Positions 1 to 17,160 of a DNA stretch of 64,000 nt are shown piece by piece; positions within the stretch are counted from its first letter, which is position 1; each line of letters opens with the position of its first letter. The translations under genes and the position numbers were made by a program. The stretch is from assembly GCA_933228675.1 (NCBI GenBank), contig OW121741.1, positions 78,964,040 through 79,028,039 of the forward strand. Reading direction: 5' to 3'. The stretch comes from Stomorhina lunata. Lineage: Eukaryota; Arthropoda; Insecta; Diptera; Rhiniidae. Below the pieces are notes generated by a model. The model saw only the letters and a list, made by a program, of their open reading frames with translations. It did not search any database and was not told where the DNA came from.

Positions 1-676
1 CACAATCGGTTCATAAACACTTGAGATATCGCTGAAACAATACTTACAAAATGTAAACAAAATTTATTAGACGTAATAGCGTTAATTGCACTTTCGGCAA
101 TTTGCTGTACATCAAAGGTAGTGTTTTAGCGATATCTCAGTTGTTTATGGACCGCTTTTGATAAAATTTAATAACATGCTTGGCGGGGGAATTTCCTAAA
201 ATCTGATATAAAATGTATGTATGTCCGTGCTCCAGGAGGATGGTTTTTTGTCATTAATTAAATTTAGTGTTTTGGCGATAACTCAGTTGTTAATGGACCG
301 ATTTTGATAAAATTTTACAGAGAGCTTTGGGGAGCTATTACCTAAAATCTAATATATAATATCTTACCACTCGTACACCAGGAGTACCTTTTTTCTCTTG
401 TAATTTAAAAATGTTTTTTAACAAAAAATGTTAAAATTTTCGCCTAATTTTTGGTATTTTTTCGATAGTTCGGGTGTTTATAATCCGATTTTGATGAAAT
501 TTAATAGCGTTAATTGCACGAGAAAAACTGATATATAACTTATGTAGGTCCATCCTCCAGGGGCTTCAGAAACTTGATTTTAACAGACAGATGGACAGAC
601 AGACAGACAGAAATACAGACATAAAGACAGACAGGCAGACTGACAGACAGATAGACAGCCAGACAGACATCGCTTA
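1..676 (+). repeat. mini-me-like repeat, family M3, left part
   Basis: This stretch is closely similar to 19640-20300 of the same window. Shared blocks include the 'gatatctcagttgtttatggaccg' type segment and a run of CAGA/GACA units from 583 to 670. It breaks off within the conserved core ('acatcgctta') at about 676, where a retrotransposon fragment begins, and resumes at 2304. The layout (degenerate unit, (GTCY)n tract, core, terminal hairpin with 'cacctattggtg') matches the mini-me/DINE type of dipteran repeat. That assignment is by structure and memory of the family, not by alignment. Confidence 0.6.
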
Positions 677-1449
677 AAATGCATTACAGAATTTGTTTGA
701 GAAACTACTTCTGAAGCTATTTGAATTGCTTCATTTAGACTTTTGGGTCTAGCAGCCAAAACTGTAGATCTGTGTGGTTCATTTAAACCATTCTTAAAGG
801 TACTAAGAGCAACTTGATCATTCATTTTAATAATCGTTACCCTGCTTTCGGATCCTAGTTCCGAGATCTGCAATTCATTAAGAGAAGCTACAAGAGATTC
901 AACCCTGTTGGCGAATTGTGTTACTGAACTATTCCCTTGAATCTGTTTCGCTAATTCGGTATGCACCGAAGAGAGTGATTTCTTGGGAGAAAACATTTTC
1001 CTAAGGGTATTTTTGAAAGTTTCGAGCGAATTTGGAGTTTCTTCTGAAATCAACTTGTTCCTTACCTTATCTGTCAATTTAGTGGCTAAAACGAATTTTA
1101 TTAATTTACTAACTTCTGCATCGTCTTTAAGTGTGTCAGCATAGAATTCTATTATGCCTAAAAAATTACTAATTTGTCCGAGGTCACCATTGAACTCTGG
1201 TATTATTTTGGATGCGTCAAGAATGCCAAACGATGCCATATTTGTTAATTCTTTATTTTCTTTTATTTTCAAATAATTTAAAATTTTATTTTCAATTTCA
1301 TTTACGCTTTCTAGAGGGTAGCCCTCATTCTTCAATGCAATAGTTTTTAATTCTTCTATTAAATTTAAAGTCTTTATTACATAATTGCCTGTATAGTCTC
1401 TATTTGGACTTTTCTTTAAATTTTTATAAATACTTATTAATCTATCCAT
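677..1449 (-). pseudogene. retrotransposon gag, 3'-truncated
   Basis: From ATG at 1449 the frame gives about 257 gag-like residues: a Lys/Asn-rich N-terminus, then a capsid-like helical segment with the 'F-G/N-D--...-F' and 'L--K-L--K-R--L' spacing seen in Ty3/gypsy Gag. No zinc knuckle is reached. At about 677 the frame runs into the CAGA microsatellite of the flanking M3 repeat, so the last 30 or so Cys/Leu/Ser residues of the open frame are not gag. Gag packages element RNA; this copy lacks the enzymes and is dead. Confidence 0.65.
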
Positions 1450-1661
1450 TTATTTAAACATTTTCTATTTTGTTAGCAAACTTAAATACAGTTATTATTT
1501 TAAAAAAAATGTTAATAGCTTTTTCTTATTGCCCGAATTTCTTCTAATAATTTCGATTTCTCGGCTTTGTTGCCTGTTAAATAGAATTTTCGGTAGGTTT
1601 CAGCAATAAGTTTCCGCCTTTTAACTGCTTTGCCGCCCCTCTTCTTTTTCTTTTCATCCTT

Positions 1662-1892
1662 CTATTTCTTTTCTTCCTTCTCTGGGCTTTTGGGTGACTG
1701 TGGTTTGGATTTCTGCAATCGTTTGAGATACTCTTGGATAGGTATCTTTTTCTTGCTGGGACTATACTTAGGTGCCTCTGGAGTAGAACTTACAGGTTTG
1801 GGTACATATTCATTTTCTATTAACCTTTCCCACTTCTTAAAAAGATTGTCGATCTCTAACCTGGTCGTCTCTAACTCTTCTTCTATATTCAT
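1662..1892 (-). CDS. short basic leader ORF of the retrotransposon
   Basis: A 76-residue frame between the LTR and gag, with an acidic, coiled-coil-like N-terminus (Glu/Leu/Arg-rich, residues 1-25) and a Lys/Pro/Ser-rich tail. It could be the start of a Gag-type polyprotein separated from the rest by a frame disruption, or an independent small ORF. It has no recognised function; position is the only support for linking it to the element. Confidence 0.3.
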   Translation of the reverse strand: MNIEEELETTRLEIDNLFKKWERLIENEYVPKPVSSTPEAPKYSPSKKKIPIQEYLKRLQKSKPQSPKSPEKEEKK

Positions 1893-1916
1893 CTGGACAA
1901 TTGGTCAGGGTCGTCA

Positions 1917-1933
1917 GTTGGGCAGGATCGCCA
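1917..1933 (-). other. primer-binding-site-like sequence
   Basis: Directly after the LTR end the minus strand reads TGGCGATCCTGCCCAAC. A TGG start right after the LTR is what a tRNA primer site requires. The sequence recalls the tRNA-Arg-type sites of some fly retrotransposons, but that identification is uncertain. Confidence 0.35.
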
Positions 1934-2303
1934 TGTAAAGAATGTTTTCTAGATGTTTTCCTGTAGTACTCTTGTTTTATTTGAGAGCCTTAGAGTAGCA
2001 GGCGGCTCTATTTTATGGCAACGTTAATCGCCGAAGTTTTTGGGAAATAATAATAACCTTTTTAAGTCAGAATTACTTCTATCTTTATTTACAAATTTTC
2101 CTAGCTTATATACTATTTCTTATTCTATGTTTTTCTTTTTTTTAATACAAAGTCCAGTGACCCATTTAAACACTAGTCACTTGACACTGCATTTCTGTTT
2201 GGGTATGCATGTTTATTTAGTTTATTCATTCTTTCTTATTTTAATAATTATTTTACAATTTGAATATTTACAATTTTGGTTGTGTGTGCATGTTTATACT
2301 ACA
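1934..2303 (-). repeat. putative 5' LTR of the truncated retrotransposon
   Basis: About 370 bp that begins TGTAGTATAAAC and ends CTTTACA on the minus strand, i.e. TG...CA ends. It abuts M3 sequence on one side and TGG-starting, PBS-like sequence on the other. Only one LTR is present, so the boundaries rest on these end motifs and on the M3 junction at 2304. Confidence 0.5.
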
Positions 2304-2386
2304 CGGTCTATGATCACTAATCACTAAATTACAAACGGATGCACAAACTTATAATACCCTTTCACCTATTGGTGAATGGTATAAAA
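2304..2386 (+). repeat. mini-me-like repeat M3, right end
   Basis: Continues the M3 copy after the retrotransposon: 'ggtctatgatcac', 'aaattacaaacgg', then 'cttataataccctttcacctattggtgaatggtataa'-type terminal hairpin sequence, matching 20348-20428. Confidence 0.6.
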
Positions 2387-3423
2387 ACTGCATGGGGTCA
2401 CTTAATGTTTTCTTATAGATTTTGGCTTTCTAAAAACAAATACCTTTTCTGTTCTATCACATCCGCATCCACCCACAAAGTGATAAGAGTTTTTGTGTGA
2501 TTCTAGCTAATACAATTGCAAAAAAGGCTCTTGCTTGACAAGAGGAGAAGTAGGAACATGTCTACTTTGGTACACCTAATATTTGAGGCAAAAGTCAATT
2601 GACAATTTTCTAGACCACTTAACAAAATAAAATCAGTGAATGTTAAATATTTAGGATATTAAAAAAAAACAACATTTTTTAACACACTTTATCATACATT
2701 GTAGATATTTTTAAAAGGTTTCGTGGATAGTATTTCACTTGATATATTGGTTTTTCCTAACACCCACTAGACTTAGATTTAGGTTGTTTGTACAAGTACA
2801 CTCCCCTTAAAAGGAGCTACCCGAACTATTAAATTCCACATAAGAAACATTTTTGAAAAAAAGTAAATTTTGTTAGCTAGAACCATGTTAATTGTATCCT
2901 TACGCATAAGGACAGACATATACACATACAATACATGTTTCCTACTTTCTTCGTTCAAAGTCAATTGGGCAAAAAGGATGAAAAATGTTAAGAGATATTT
3001 GCTTTCTTGGCATTTGTTGTTAAGAGCTATTTACCAAAAATGATTGAAATTTTTCCTTTAGATTAAGTCAATTTACATGTGTTACCAGGAGATAACCACC
3101 ATTACCATCACTCACGTATATCCTTGAAACATATGGAATCCTTGATACATGAATAGTTGTTTTTTGGTATTTATAATAAATTTATAGCTCTCGTGCATCA
3201 ATATAAGATATTAAGGCGTAGTTGGATTTTAAATAATGATTGTATAACTTTAATTAAAATTTTAAGGATTAAAGCTATGAATAAGTGGAATTATTTAATA
3301 AAAATAATAAAGGATAATTTTTTTTATTAAATCTGGTAACTATGTTACCAACTGCATTATAAGCTTTATGACACACGAATTCACAAAATTAAACTTTTTT
3401 GCTTTACAATTTATCAAACTATA
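2387..3423. other. unassigned AT-rich spacer
   Basis: No convincing gene, RNA or repeat end is seen here. The short open frame at 2779-2964 has no recognisable protein character. Confidence 0.4.
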
Positions 3424-3445
3424 TTTATACCCTTCATCACCATAG

Positions 3446-4136
3446 CACAGTAGGAAATTACGGCCAAAACCCCCATAAATGTTTTTAATTTTTTTTAAAG
3501 AAATTTTAGTGTCAGATTAGAGCTGACATTTCAAAACATGTAATCCCAAATTTTTGCCATACTGTATTGCCTACTAAGGCTGTAATAATTTCTCAAAGTT
3601 TGAATAAGTTTCCTTTCTAATTCTATGCAAAATTTTTATATAAAGTTAAAAAACAACAAAATTTTTAATTTTGAATGATCTTTGTATAATTTATTTAAGT
3701 ATATAGGTAGTGGTCACATAATTGTGGACGCAATAAAAATTGTAAAATCTGCAAATTTTATATCATTCAAGAACACGTAATCTTTTTTATAAAAATATTT
3801 AATGTTTAAGATTTTTTTGGTTTGGTTTGTTAGAAGCATACAAAATCTGGTTTTAAGCTCATAGTATGAGCCCAATATCTCTGAAAGAACATGTCCGATT
3901 TTGTCAAGTCATGTATCGTAGGATAGGTATTCTTTTCATATATTATCCTACTTAAGTAAATCATTTTTTCAGCATGTTTAGTAGTCCAGTTTTATGTGAC
4001 CACAGACTTTACATTTTCTTACAAAAAACTATTTCAGTTTAACTGAAGGTATATTATTTATATACACTAAAAATTTCAAGAACAAAAGTCAAGAAATGAC
4101 CAAGTTATTGAGTTTTAGCCGTATTCTCCCACTGTG
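3446..4136. mobile_element. Transib-like non-autonomous DNA transposon
   Basis: The ends are inverted repeats. The left reads CACAGTAGGAAATTACGG and the right, on the opposite strand, CACAGTGGGAGAATACGG. CATAG flanks both sides (3441-3445 and 4137-4141), and the M1 sister at 8955-8965 shows the single uninterrupted CATAG, so a 5-bp target duplication is well supported. A CAC-type start with a 5-bp duplication is the signature of Transib elements. There is no transposase frame in the 691 bp. Confidence 0.6.
3709..4005. mobile_element. MITE nested in the Transib-like element
   Basis: Inverted ends: AGTGGTCACATAATTGTGG at the left, and TGTGGTCACATAAAACTGG reading inward from the right. The segment is about 297 bp, non-coding and AT-rich. 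No clear target duplication was found, so it could also be an internal inverted repeat of the surrounding element. Confidence 0.45.
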
Positions 4137-5701
4137 CATAGGTGGAAAGGGTATTATAAGTTTATGCTGATGTATGTAACGCATAGAAATATTTGTCTTA
4201 GACCCATCTTTTAGTATACCAATTGGGTAAGAATCATTTTCTGAGTCGATTTGGCGATGTCCGTACGTCTGGCTGGCTGGCTGGACCCCCACGTAAACCT
4301 TGTAATCAAACTACAACTACGCAATTCTAAAGATAATTTGATGAAATCAAATTTGATGAAAGTCAAAATCGGTCTATTATATATAGTACCTTCCATAGGT
4401 CCCACTTCCCGGAATTGATATATTGGCCACAAATATCAATATTTTTTCATGAAACTTAAAACAAATATTACTTATGTAAACTAAAATCACTGTACCGAAT
4501 TTCTTTGAAATCGGTCCACATTTGACCATAGCTCCCATACAAACTCTTCTTTAAAAACGCGCTAAATGAGACAAAAATCACTCAAACGCTCGTAAATCTA
4601 AAGATAATGAGAATTTAAAGTATAATTTTTGTAACAACTGTTATCAATTTGCCAAATTTCGAGATAACGGGTCCACATTTGACCCCAGCTCTCATATAAG
4701 TCCAAATGATGGAAACATTTTAAATGTATAAGTTTTGAGAAAATTTTTGTATAATAGCAAAATTTACCAAATACTTGTCTTTATACAGGAAAAAGAAGAC
4801 CTTTGACCTTAGTGGTGAAGGGTATCGTATGGTCGGGCTTGACCGACTATAGCACTTTCTTGCTTATGATTCAATCAAGTAAACCAGAGGTGTGTGAAAA
4901 GGCACCCACTGCCGTTGCTTTTGTTTGCAAAACGTTTTGAGTGATAAAGAGAACTACTAGCAATTATGATGCCCGTTCATAACAATTTCAATGAACTCTA
5001 ACAAAAGGTTTAGGTCTATACATTTGGGGCACTGTGGCAGCTTCGTCTTTCGGCCTTGACATAGTTATTGAATATTACAATTAACAAGTAAGAGTGTTAT
5101 ATTCGGCGGTGCCGAATCTTATATACCCACCATCAAGTTGTGTTAAATTTAGAAACATATCTCATATATCTACGAGGGTGCAGCTAATTCAAAACGTGGA
5201 CCAAATTGGAAAAAGTTGTTGCGCTAGTTGGTATTGTTGGTAAAATATTTGGAATAACTTCGGTTGCAGTAGCTTTATAGTTCAACATTTAAAAGTATCT
5301 TAGTGGTTTCCCTGGTATTTACTTTGCACATAATTTGGTCTCATAACCGGGTATAGTCAGACTACATTAAAACACGTTGATAGTAATACGGCAGGTCCAT
5401 ATACTTTGTTAGGAGTTCCAAATGCATCCACCGCTATAAAGTCTGGACTTAATTGATTGACAGCTTTTTGATTGTAGATATATAAGAAGTATGACCAAAT
5501 GTTGACTGATTGTCACAAAATTACACACTGGCTGGTATTTATAAAAGGCTTTTTCTTCCAAAATTTAATGGCCATAGCTTTTAACTGGCCTTTGTTACAT
5601 TTTTTTTTTTTTTGGATTCAGGAGTGGTTTTTATATGAAAGCTATGATCAAATATGGATCGATCCCTATAAAATTTGATATACTGACCAATAATTGCATA
5701 A

Positions 5702-5892
5702 AACAAATAAAGGTTACTTCCAAAATAGAGTTATATTTAAAACTAGGTTTCAATTTTAGGAGACTTAAAAATAGGGTGACCAGCATAAACAACCTCATTG
5801 TGCAATACATAACTATTAGCCTATTTACAGAATTCACGACAACTTAGTTTCTGATGCTAAATAGTTGACATTACAAAACAAATTTGTATACC
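5702..5892. mobile_element. 191-bp insertion with 10-bp target duplication
   Basis: AATTGCATAA occurs at 5692-5701 and again at 5893-5902. The sequence between is absent from the sister M2 copies at 8250 and 13270, which read straight through. The insert is AT-rich, has no frame and no clear terminal inverted repeat. A duplication of 10 bp without inverted ends fits a short retroposon or SINE-like piece, but no RNA promoter boxes are seen. Confidence 0.45.
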
Positions 5893-5902
5893 CAATTGCA
5901 TA

Positions 5903-7077
5903 ATCTATATATATAAAACTCTAACGTGACTGACTGACTGACTGATTGACTGACTCATCATCGCACAGCCCAAACGGCTAAAGCTAGAGAGCTGAAATTT
6001 TGACAGGGGGTAAAAAAGGGCAAAATTAGTAATGCTGTATCTCCGGAAGTAAACGTCATAGGCCCAAAATTGAAATTGCGTTGGGATCAGCTAAAAAAGT
6101 AAGTAGACACGTGTTTGGTACTTTTTAGCAGATGGGACAAATAGGGGGTAAAAAGGGTAAAAATAAAATGTTGGTACTTTTTTAAACCCATGTGTATCTT
6201 TTGAACCAATCAACAGAGTAACAAAATTCAAAAATGGAGCCGGTAAACAAGAAAAAAATATTAGACACGTGTTTGGTACTTTTTTGATTCAGGGTTCAAA
6301 AAGGGGGAAAAGCGGGGAAAAAAATTTAGGGTAGGTCAATTTTTCTTTTTCTTTGTATTTCACTTGAACCAATAAAGCTAGAAATAAAACTTATGGGGGG
6401 GTCGATTGCCAAGTACAAAATATTAAATACGTGTTTGGTACTTTTTTCAATTAAAAGGGTAAAAAAGGGAAAAATCGGTAACATTATATCTCCTTAACCA
6501 ACAGCGATAGAAGCAAAGATTAAATTGGTTTGAGATTAGCACTAAAAATTAAGGGAAACGTATTCGGTACTTTTTTGAAAATCGGCCGCCTAGTGGCCAA
6601 AACAGGGTAGAAAAGTGAGAAATTAGTAACATCATATCTCCGAAACCAACATAGACAGAAACAAAGTTGTAATTGGATTTGAATCGCCTAGAAAAATAAG
6701 GGGACACGTGTTTGGTACTTTTTTGAAAATGCCACTAATAAGGATACAAAAAATGGGTAAAAACTATATTTTGGTACTTTTTTTAACCCATATGTATCTT
6801 TTGAACTAATAAACATAGAAACACATTTTATATCGCAACCGATAGGTATTAAAAAAGAACTAAATAAGTATTTGGTACTTTTGCGATTAATGGGGTACAA
6901 AAGGGTAAAAAAAGGGAAAATATTCAAGGATAGGTTTTTTGGTTTTTAGCCATGGATATCTTTAAGGCTAATGAAGCCAGAAGTATAATTTATTGACTGG
7001 TTGATGGACATTAAAAAAAAATAAACTACGAGTTTGGTACTTTTTTTTAATTTTGGGGGTAAAAATCTGTAAAGTAT
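5903..7077 (+). mobile_element. Helitron-like non-autonomous element, 3' truncated
   Basis: Begins with TATATATATAAAACTC followed by (GACT)n and 'catcatcgcacagcccaaacgg', a type of 5' end common in insect rolling-circle elements. The body is a series of diverged units, each with 'cacgtgtttggtactttttt', 'gggtaaaaagggaaaa' and 'atatctcc'. The same blocks occur in the Helitrons at 23.9, 36.0, 41.8 and 44.6 kb. No 3' hairpin is present before M2 sequence resumes near 7078. Confidence 0.55.
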
Positions 7078-7995
7078 ATCTTCTATTCAAAAATTTAGTC
7101 ATCATAGCTATTACAATTGTATTCAATTGATCAGCATTAATGTGATTCCCGGGTTATATGGGAGCTCTAATTAAATGTAAACCGATTTCGCCCCATCTTC
7201 AATACACAACTTTTCCAAGATGTCGAAAATACTTTTGTAAAGTTTTGTCCCAATAGCTCTTTTTGTTAAGGCGCTATAACTTTTATCTTTTTTTTATTTT
7301 TGTGTTTCCGTAAGTTTTTTATATGGGATGGTCAAATGGTGACCGATTTTGTCTAATTTCAATACCTAAATTTTCCAAGAAATGAAGAATATTTGTGCTA
7401 AATTTCAGTGACCTATATCCTTTCGTTAAGGTTTTGCACACTGGCTGACATTGACATAAGAGTTCCTTGTGCTAAATTTAGTGGCCAAAGCTATTACAGT
7501 TTATCATTTATTGGCATCTAAGTGTATTTTAGGTGGAATTTAAGATGTGTCCGTAAGTTTTTTGCACGGGAGCTATTGTTAAATGTAAGCCGATTTCAAT
7601 GAAATTTTGTCCTGCCTAGTGCTTACGTAAAACTTCTAGATACCAAATTTTGTCATCATAGCTATTATAATTTGTCAAATAAGCTATTAGCCTAGACGAG
7701 GTTATACGGGAGCTATGGTCAAATGTAAACCGATTTTGCTTAATTTCATTACCAAAATTTCAAGAAATGAAGAATATTTGTGCCAAATTTCAGTGACCTA
7801 TATCCTTTCGTTAAGGTTTTATCGTGCCGACAACAGACAGACAGATGGACAGACGGACGGACATCGCTCAATCGTCTTAGAATTTCATAAGTATTCAAAA
7901 TATACTTCAATTTTGTTTTTTGAGTCAATATTAAGGAAATTACAAACGGAGTGACAATCTCAATATACAACCCCATTCTTTATGATGGTGGGTAT

Positions 7996-8695
7996 AAAAA
8001 GCGGATGTTATATATATATATATATAAGAATTATAACCAAATGTTGACCGATTGTAACAAAATTTTACACACTGGCTGGGATTTATATAAATCTTATTCT
8101 TGTTAAATTTAGGCCATAGCTGTCATAGTTTCTAATTTAATAGCTTTTAACTGGACTTAGCTACATTTTTTTTCGGTTTCCGGGAGTGTCTTTTATATGA
8201 AAGCTATAGTCAAATATGGACCGATTCCTATAAAATTTGTTATACTGACCAATAGTTTCATAAAATTTCTCTATTCTAAATTTAGTCGTCATAGCTATTA
8301 CAATTGTATTAAATTTATCAGCATTAATGTGTTTCCCGGGGCGGTGTTATATGGGAGCTCTAACTAAATGTGAACCGATTTCGCCCATTTTCAGTTTATT
8401 ATTTATTGGCATTTAAACGTATTTCAGGTGGTATTAAGGCTGTTTCCGTAAGTTTTTTGTATGGGAGCTATGGTTAAATGTGAACCGATTTCGATGAAAT
8501 TTCAGTGACCTAAATATTTGTCTTTTCCTTTCGTTAAGGACAACAGACAGACAGACGGACATCGCTCAATCGTCTTAGAATTTCTAAGGATTTAGAATAT
8601 ACTTCGATTTTGTTTTCTGAGCTAACATTAAAGAAATTACAAACGGAATGACAATCTCAATATACCCCTCATTCTTTTTGATGGTGGGTATAATA
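7996..8695 (+). repeat. mini-me-like repeat M2, copy b (5' truncated)
   Basis: Follows copy a directly. After a (TA)n run (8010-8025) it repeats the M2 3' half: 'gaccgattcctataaaatttg', 'gggagctctaactaaatgtg', a short ACAGACAGACGGAC tract, the core at 8560-8580 and the end 'ttgatggtgggtataa'. This head-to-tail arrangement recurs at 12.2-16.4 kb. Confidence 0.65.
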
Positions 8696-8938
8696 AGTGA
8701 CATGACATAACTTCCTGAAAGATTGTACTAAATTAAGAAATGAAACTTTTCCCATGGGTACTTTGAAATTGTAAGATTTCAATGCTGTCCTTAGTTAAAA
8801 TTTTGCTTAAGTCGACTTAAGCACTTTTTCCTTTTTGCCACTAATATAAAAAAGTCTTAAAATTTACAAAATACTTCTTAAAATTTTTGCATTATATCAT
8901 AAAAAAAACTTACTATTATTTAATGTCCTACATAATTG

Positions 8939-9100
8939 TACCCTTCACCACCATAGGTGGAAAGGGTATTATAAGTTTGTGCTGATGTTTGTAACGCATA
9001 GAAATATTTGTCTTAGACCCACCTTTTAGTATACCAATAGGCTTAGAATCACTTTCTGAGTCGATTTAGCGATGTCCGTCCGTCCGTCCGTCTGGCTGGA

Positions 9101-9131
<31 letters not shown>

Positions 9132-9766
9132 ACCCCCATGTAAACCTTGTAATCAAACTACAGGTCGCAATTCTGAAGACAATTTGATGAAATTTGGCAT
9201 AGGTATTTTTTTTGACAATGGGACCATGGCTATTGAAATTGGTCAAAATCGGTCTATTATTTATGGTACCTCCCATAGGTCGCACTTCCCGGAATTGATA
9301 TATTGGCCACAAATATCAATATTTTTTCATGAAATTTAAAACAGATACTGCTTATGTAAACTTAAATCACTGTATCAAATTTTGTTGAAATCGGTCCACA
9401 TTTGACCATAGCTCCCATACAAACTCTTCTTTAAAAACGCACTAAATAAGACAAAAAATCACTAAAACGCTCGTAAATCTAAAGATAATGAAAATTTTGA
9501 GTTTATTTTTCGCATACATCATTTTTGTAACAACTGTAGTCAACTTGCCAAATTTCGAGATAATCGGTCCACATTTGACTCTAGCTCTCATATAAGTGCA
9601 AATGACGGAAACAGGTTGAATATATAAGTTTTGAGAAAATGTTTGTATGATGGCAAAATTTAGCAAATATTTGTCTTTATACAGGAAAAATAACACCTTT
9701 GACCTTAGTGGTGAAGGGTATCGTATGGTCGGCTTGACCGACTATAGCGCTTTCTTACTTGTTTTC
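8939..9766 (-). repeat. mini-me-like repeat M1, copy b
   Basis: An uninterrupted M1 unit of about 830 bp from 'cccttcaccaccataggtgg' to 'ggcttgaccgactatagcgc'. A (CGTC)n/(TGGC)n tract lies at 9074-9128 next to the core 'gagtcgatttagcgatgtccg'. It serves as the empty-site reference for copy a. Confidence 0.7.
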
Positions 9767-10294
9767 TTTAACAATGACGTTAAAATAAATGATGTATATT
9801 TTAAGACTAAAAAAATAAAGAATCCCTCAAAAATAAATAATCTGTTATAATACGTAATAAAAATTACGTCATATGGGTATTTATAAATCAAAGATGGGAT
9901 AGTTTTTACATCTACTTTCACAAATAAAATAAAATAAAAAAGTTTAATTTCCGTTATATTCAACACCCCCTTAGAATCCAAACCCCAGTTTCAAGGATAC
10001 CAAATAAATACTCATGTGAGTTAAATTTTACATTTGTTTTCTTCTGCAGTCCTTTTTTACATTTATTGGTTTTCCTGTCCGTCTGTCTGTATGTCAGTTT
10101 GTTATACTTTTATACTTATCCTGCATTTAAGAACAATTGTCCTGTGATTGCAGATCTAATGTATTTTTAGAAATAACTATTTTTTTGATATTTTATAAAT
10201 TTTAATAGAATATTTTTACAATTTCCTTGAAATAAATGATTTTATGGCTAATAAACAAATTGAAGTTTCGAAGTTTTAAAAGTGCCTGTTGCCC
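9767..10294. other. unassigned spacer
   Basis: AT-rich sequence with a short TCTGTC run at 10080-10090. No gene or repeat end is recognised. An upstream exon of the gene at 10776 could lie in this region but cannot be identified. Confidence 0.35.
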
Positions 10295-10299
10295 AATAT

Positions 10300-10545
10300 C
10301 TGTGGCTTGGTGCTAAAAGGGCCAATGTCAAAAAAGCAGTTATGATAAAATTAGATTTAAAGTTTTTATTTTCCATATAAACTTATAGTAACATTGCCCA
10401 GAAAACCTCTTATAAATCTGTTCTAAGTTAAGTTAGAGATTTGCTATTGAAGCCAAATGAAAAAGGGTAAAGAAGAGAATATAACGCAATGATTAACTCA
10501 AAACAGTAAAAAATTGACATTGGCCCTTTTAGCACCAAGCCACAG
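10300..10545. mobile_element. 246-bp MITE with long inverted ends
   Basis: The termini are near-perfect 32-bp inverted repeats beginning CTGTGGCTTGGTGCTAAAAG. The flanks repeat AATAT (10295-10299 and 10546-10550), extendable to AATATCT if the first bases of the end are counted. It is non-coding and sits about 230 bp upstream of the splice acceptor of the exon at 10776, so in or before an intron. Superfamily is not resolved. Confidence 0.65.
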
Positions 10546-10775
10546 AATATCTAGGTTGAAATTTTCTTTTGTATATTCCTCTACATAAAAGATTTAATCC
10601 CTAATTTATAAACGAAAATATAGCTATTACAAGCTTATAATTTAAATTTTCCATACAAACTTCCTGCTATAAGACATTAATGATTTTATAATTAGATTAT
10701 GAATTAGGGGCTTAATATAATTAAAGCTCTTAAAATGATAACACTTAAATATTTTGTTCTTTTTAATATTTTCAG

Positions 10776-17039
<6,264 letters not shown>

Positions 17040-17154
17040 GTGAAGATAACAAATGGAAAATGGGTTACAAATGGGTAATCAACTACTGAAGGCAAGAGGA
17101 GAGTGAAACAAAAAAAAAACGTATACGCTAAAATCAAAAATTCTATAACAATTA

Positions 17155-17160
17155 AATAAA
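17155..17160 (+). promoter_or_regulatory. poly(A) signal of the gene at 10776-17039
   Basis: AATAAA 116 bp after the stop codon. Further AATAAA copies follow in the AT-rich stretch to 17690, so the used site is uncertain. Confidence 0.4.

Larger units (their letters stand above)
677..2303 (-). mobile_element. truncated LTR retrotransposon (5' LTR, leader, partial gag)
   Basis: On the minus strand the order is LTR (2303-1934), primer-binding-site-like sequence, a short basic ORF, then a gag-like ORF. The gag is cut at about 677, where the sequence returns to the flanking M3 repeat. No protease, reverse transcriptase or 3' LTR is visible, so the copy is a large 3' deletion or a recombined fragment. 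It lies inside an M3 repeat, whose two halves flank it. Ty3/gypsy type is inferred from the gag; the clade is not determined. Confidence 0.65.
3424..4866 (-). repeat. mini-me-like repeat M1, copy a (interrupted)
   Basis: M1 copy in reverse orientation. Its end hairpin 'cccttcatcaccatag' (3431-3445) is separated from the rest ('cataggtggaaagggtattataag', from 4137) by a 691-bp insertion. It then runs to the other end 'gtcgggcttgaccgactatagc' at 4835-4856. The unit matches 8939-9766 closely. Confidence 0.7.
5083..7995 (+). repeat. mini-me-like repeat M2, copy a (with two insertions)
   Basis: Starts 'aagtaagagtgttatattcggcggtgccgaatc' and ends 'ccccattctttatgatggtgggtataaaaag'. Like other M2 copies it holds repeated 'gggagctatggtcaaatg-gaccgatt' blocks, then an ACAGACAGACGGACGG tract (7829-7862) and the core 'catcgctcaatcgtcttagaattt'. 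It is interrupted at 5702-5892 and about 5903-7077. The short coding-like frames across the tract are artefacts of the repeats. Confidence 0.65.

Noticed and set aside
7715..7976. Overlapping frames on both strands in M2
   Set aside because: Span the CAGA/CGGA tract and core of a non-coding repeat; the same pseudo-frames recur in other copies with different stops.
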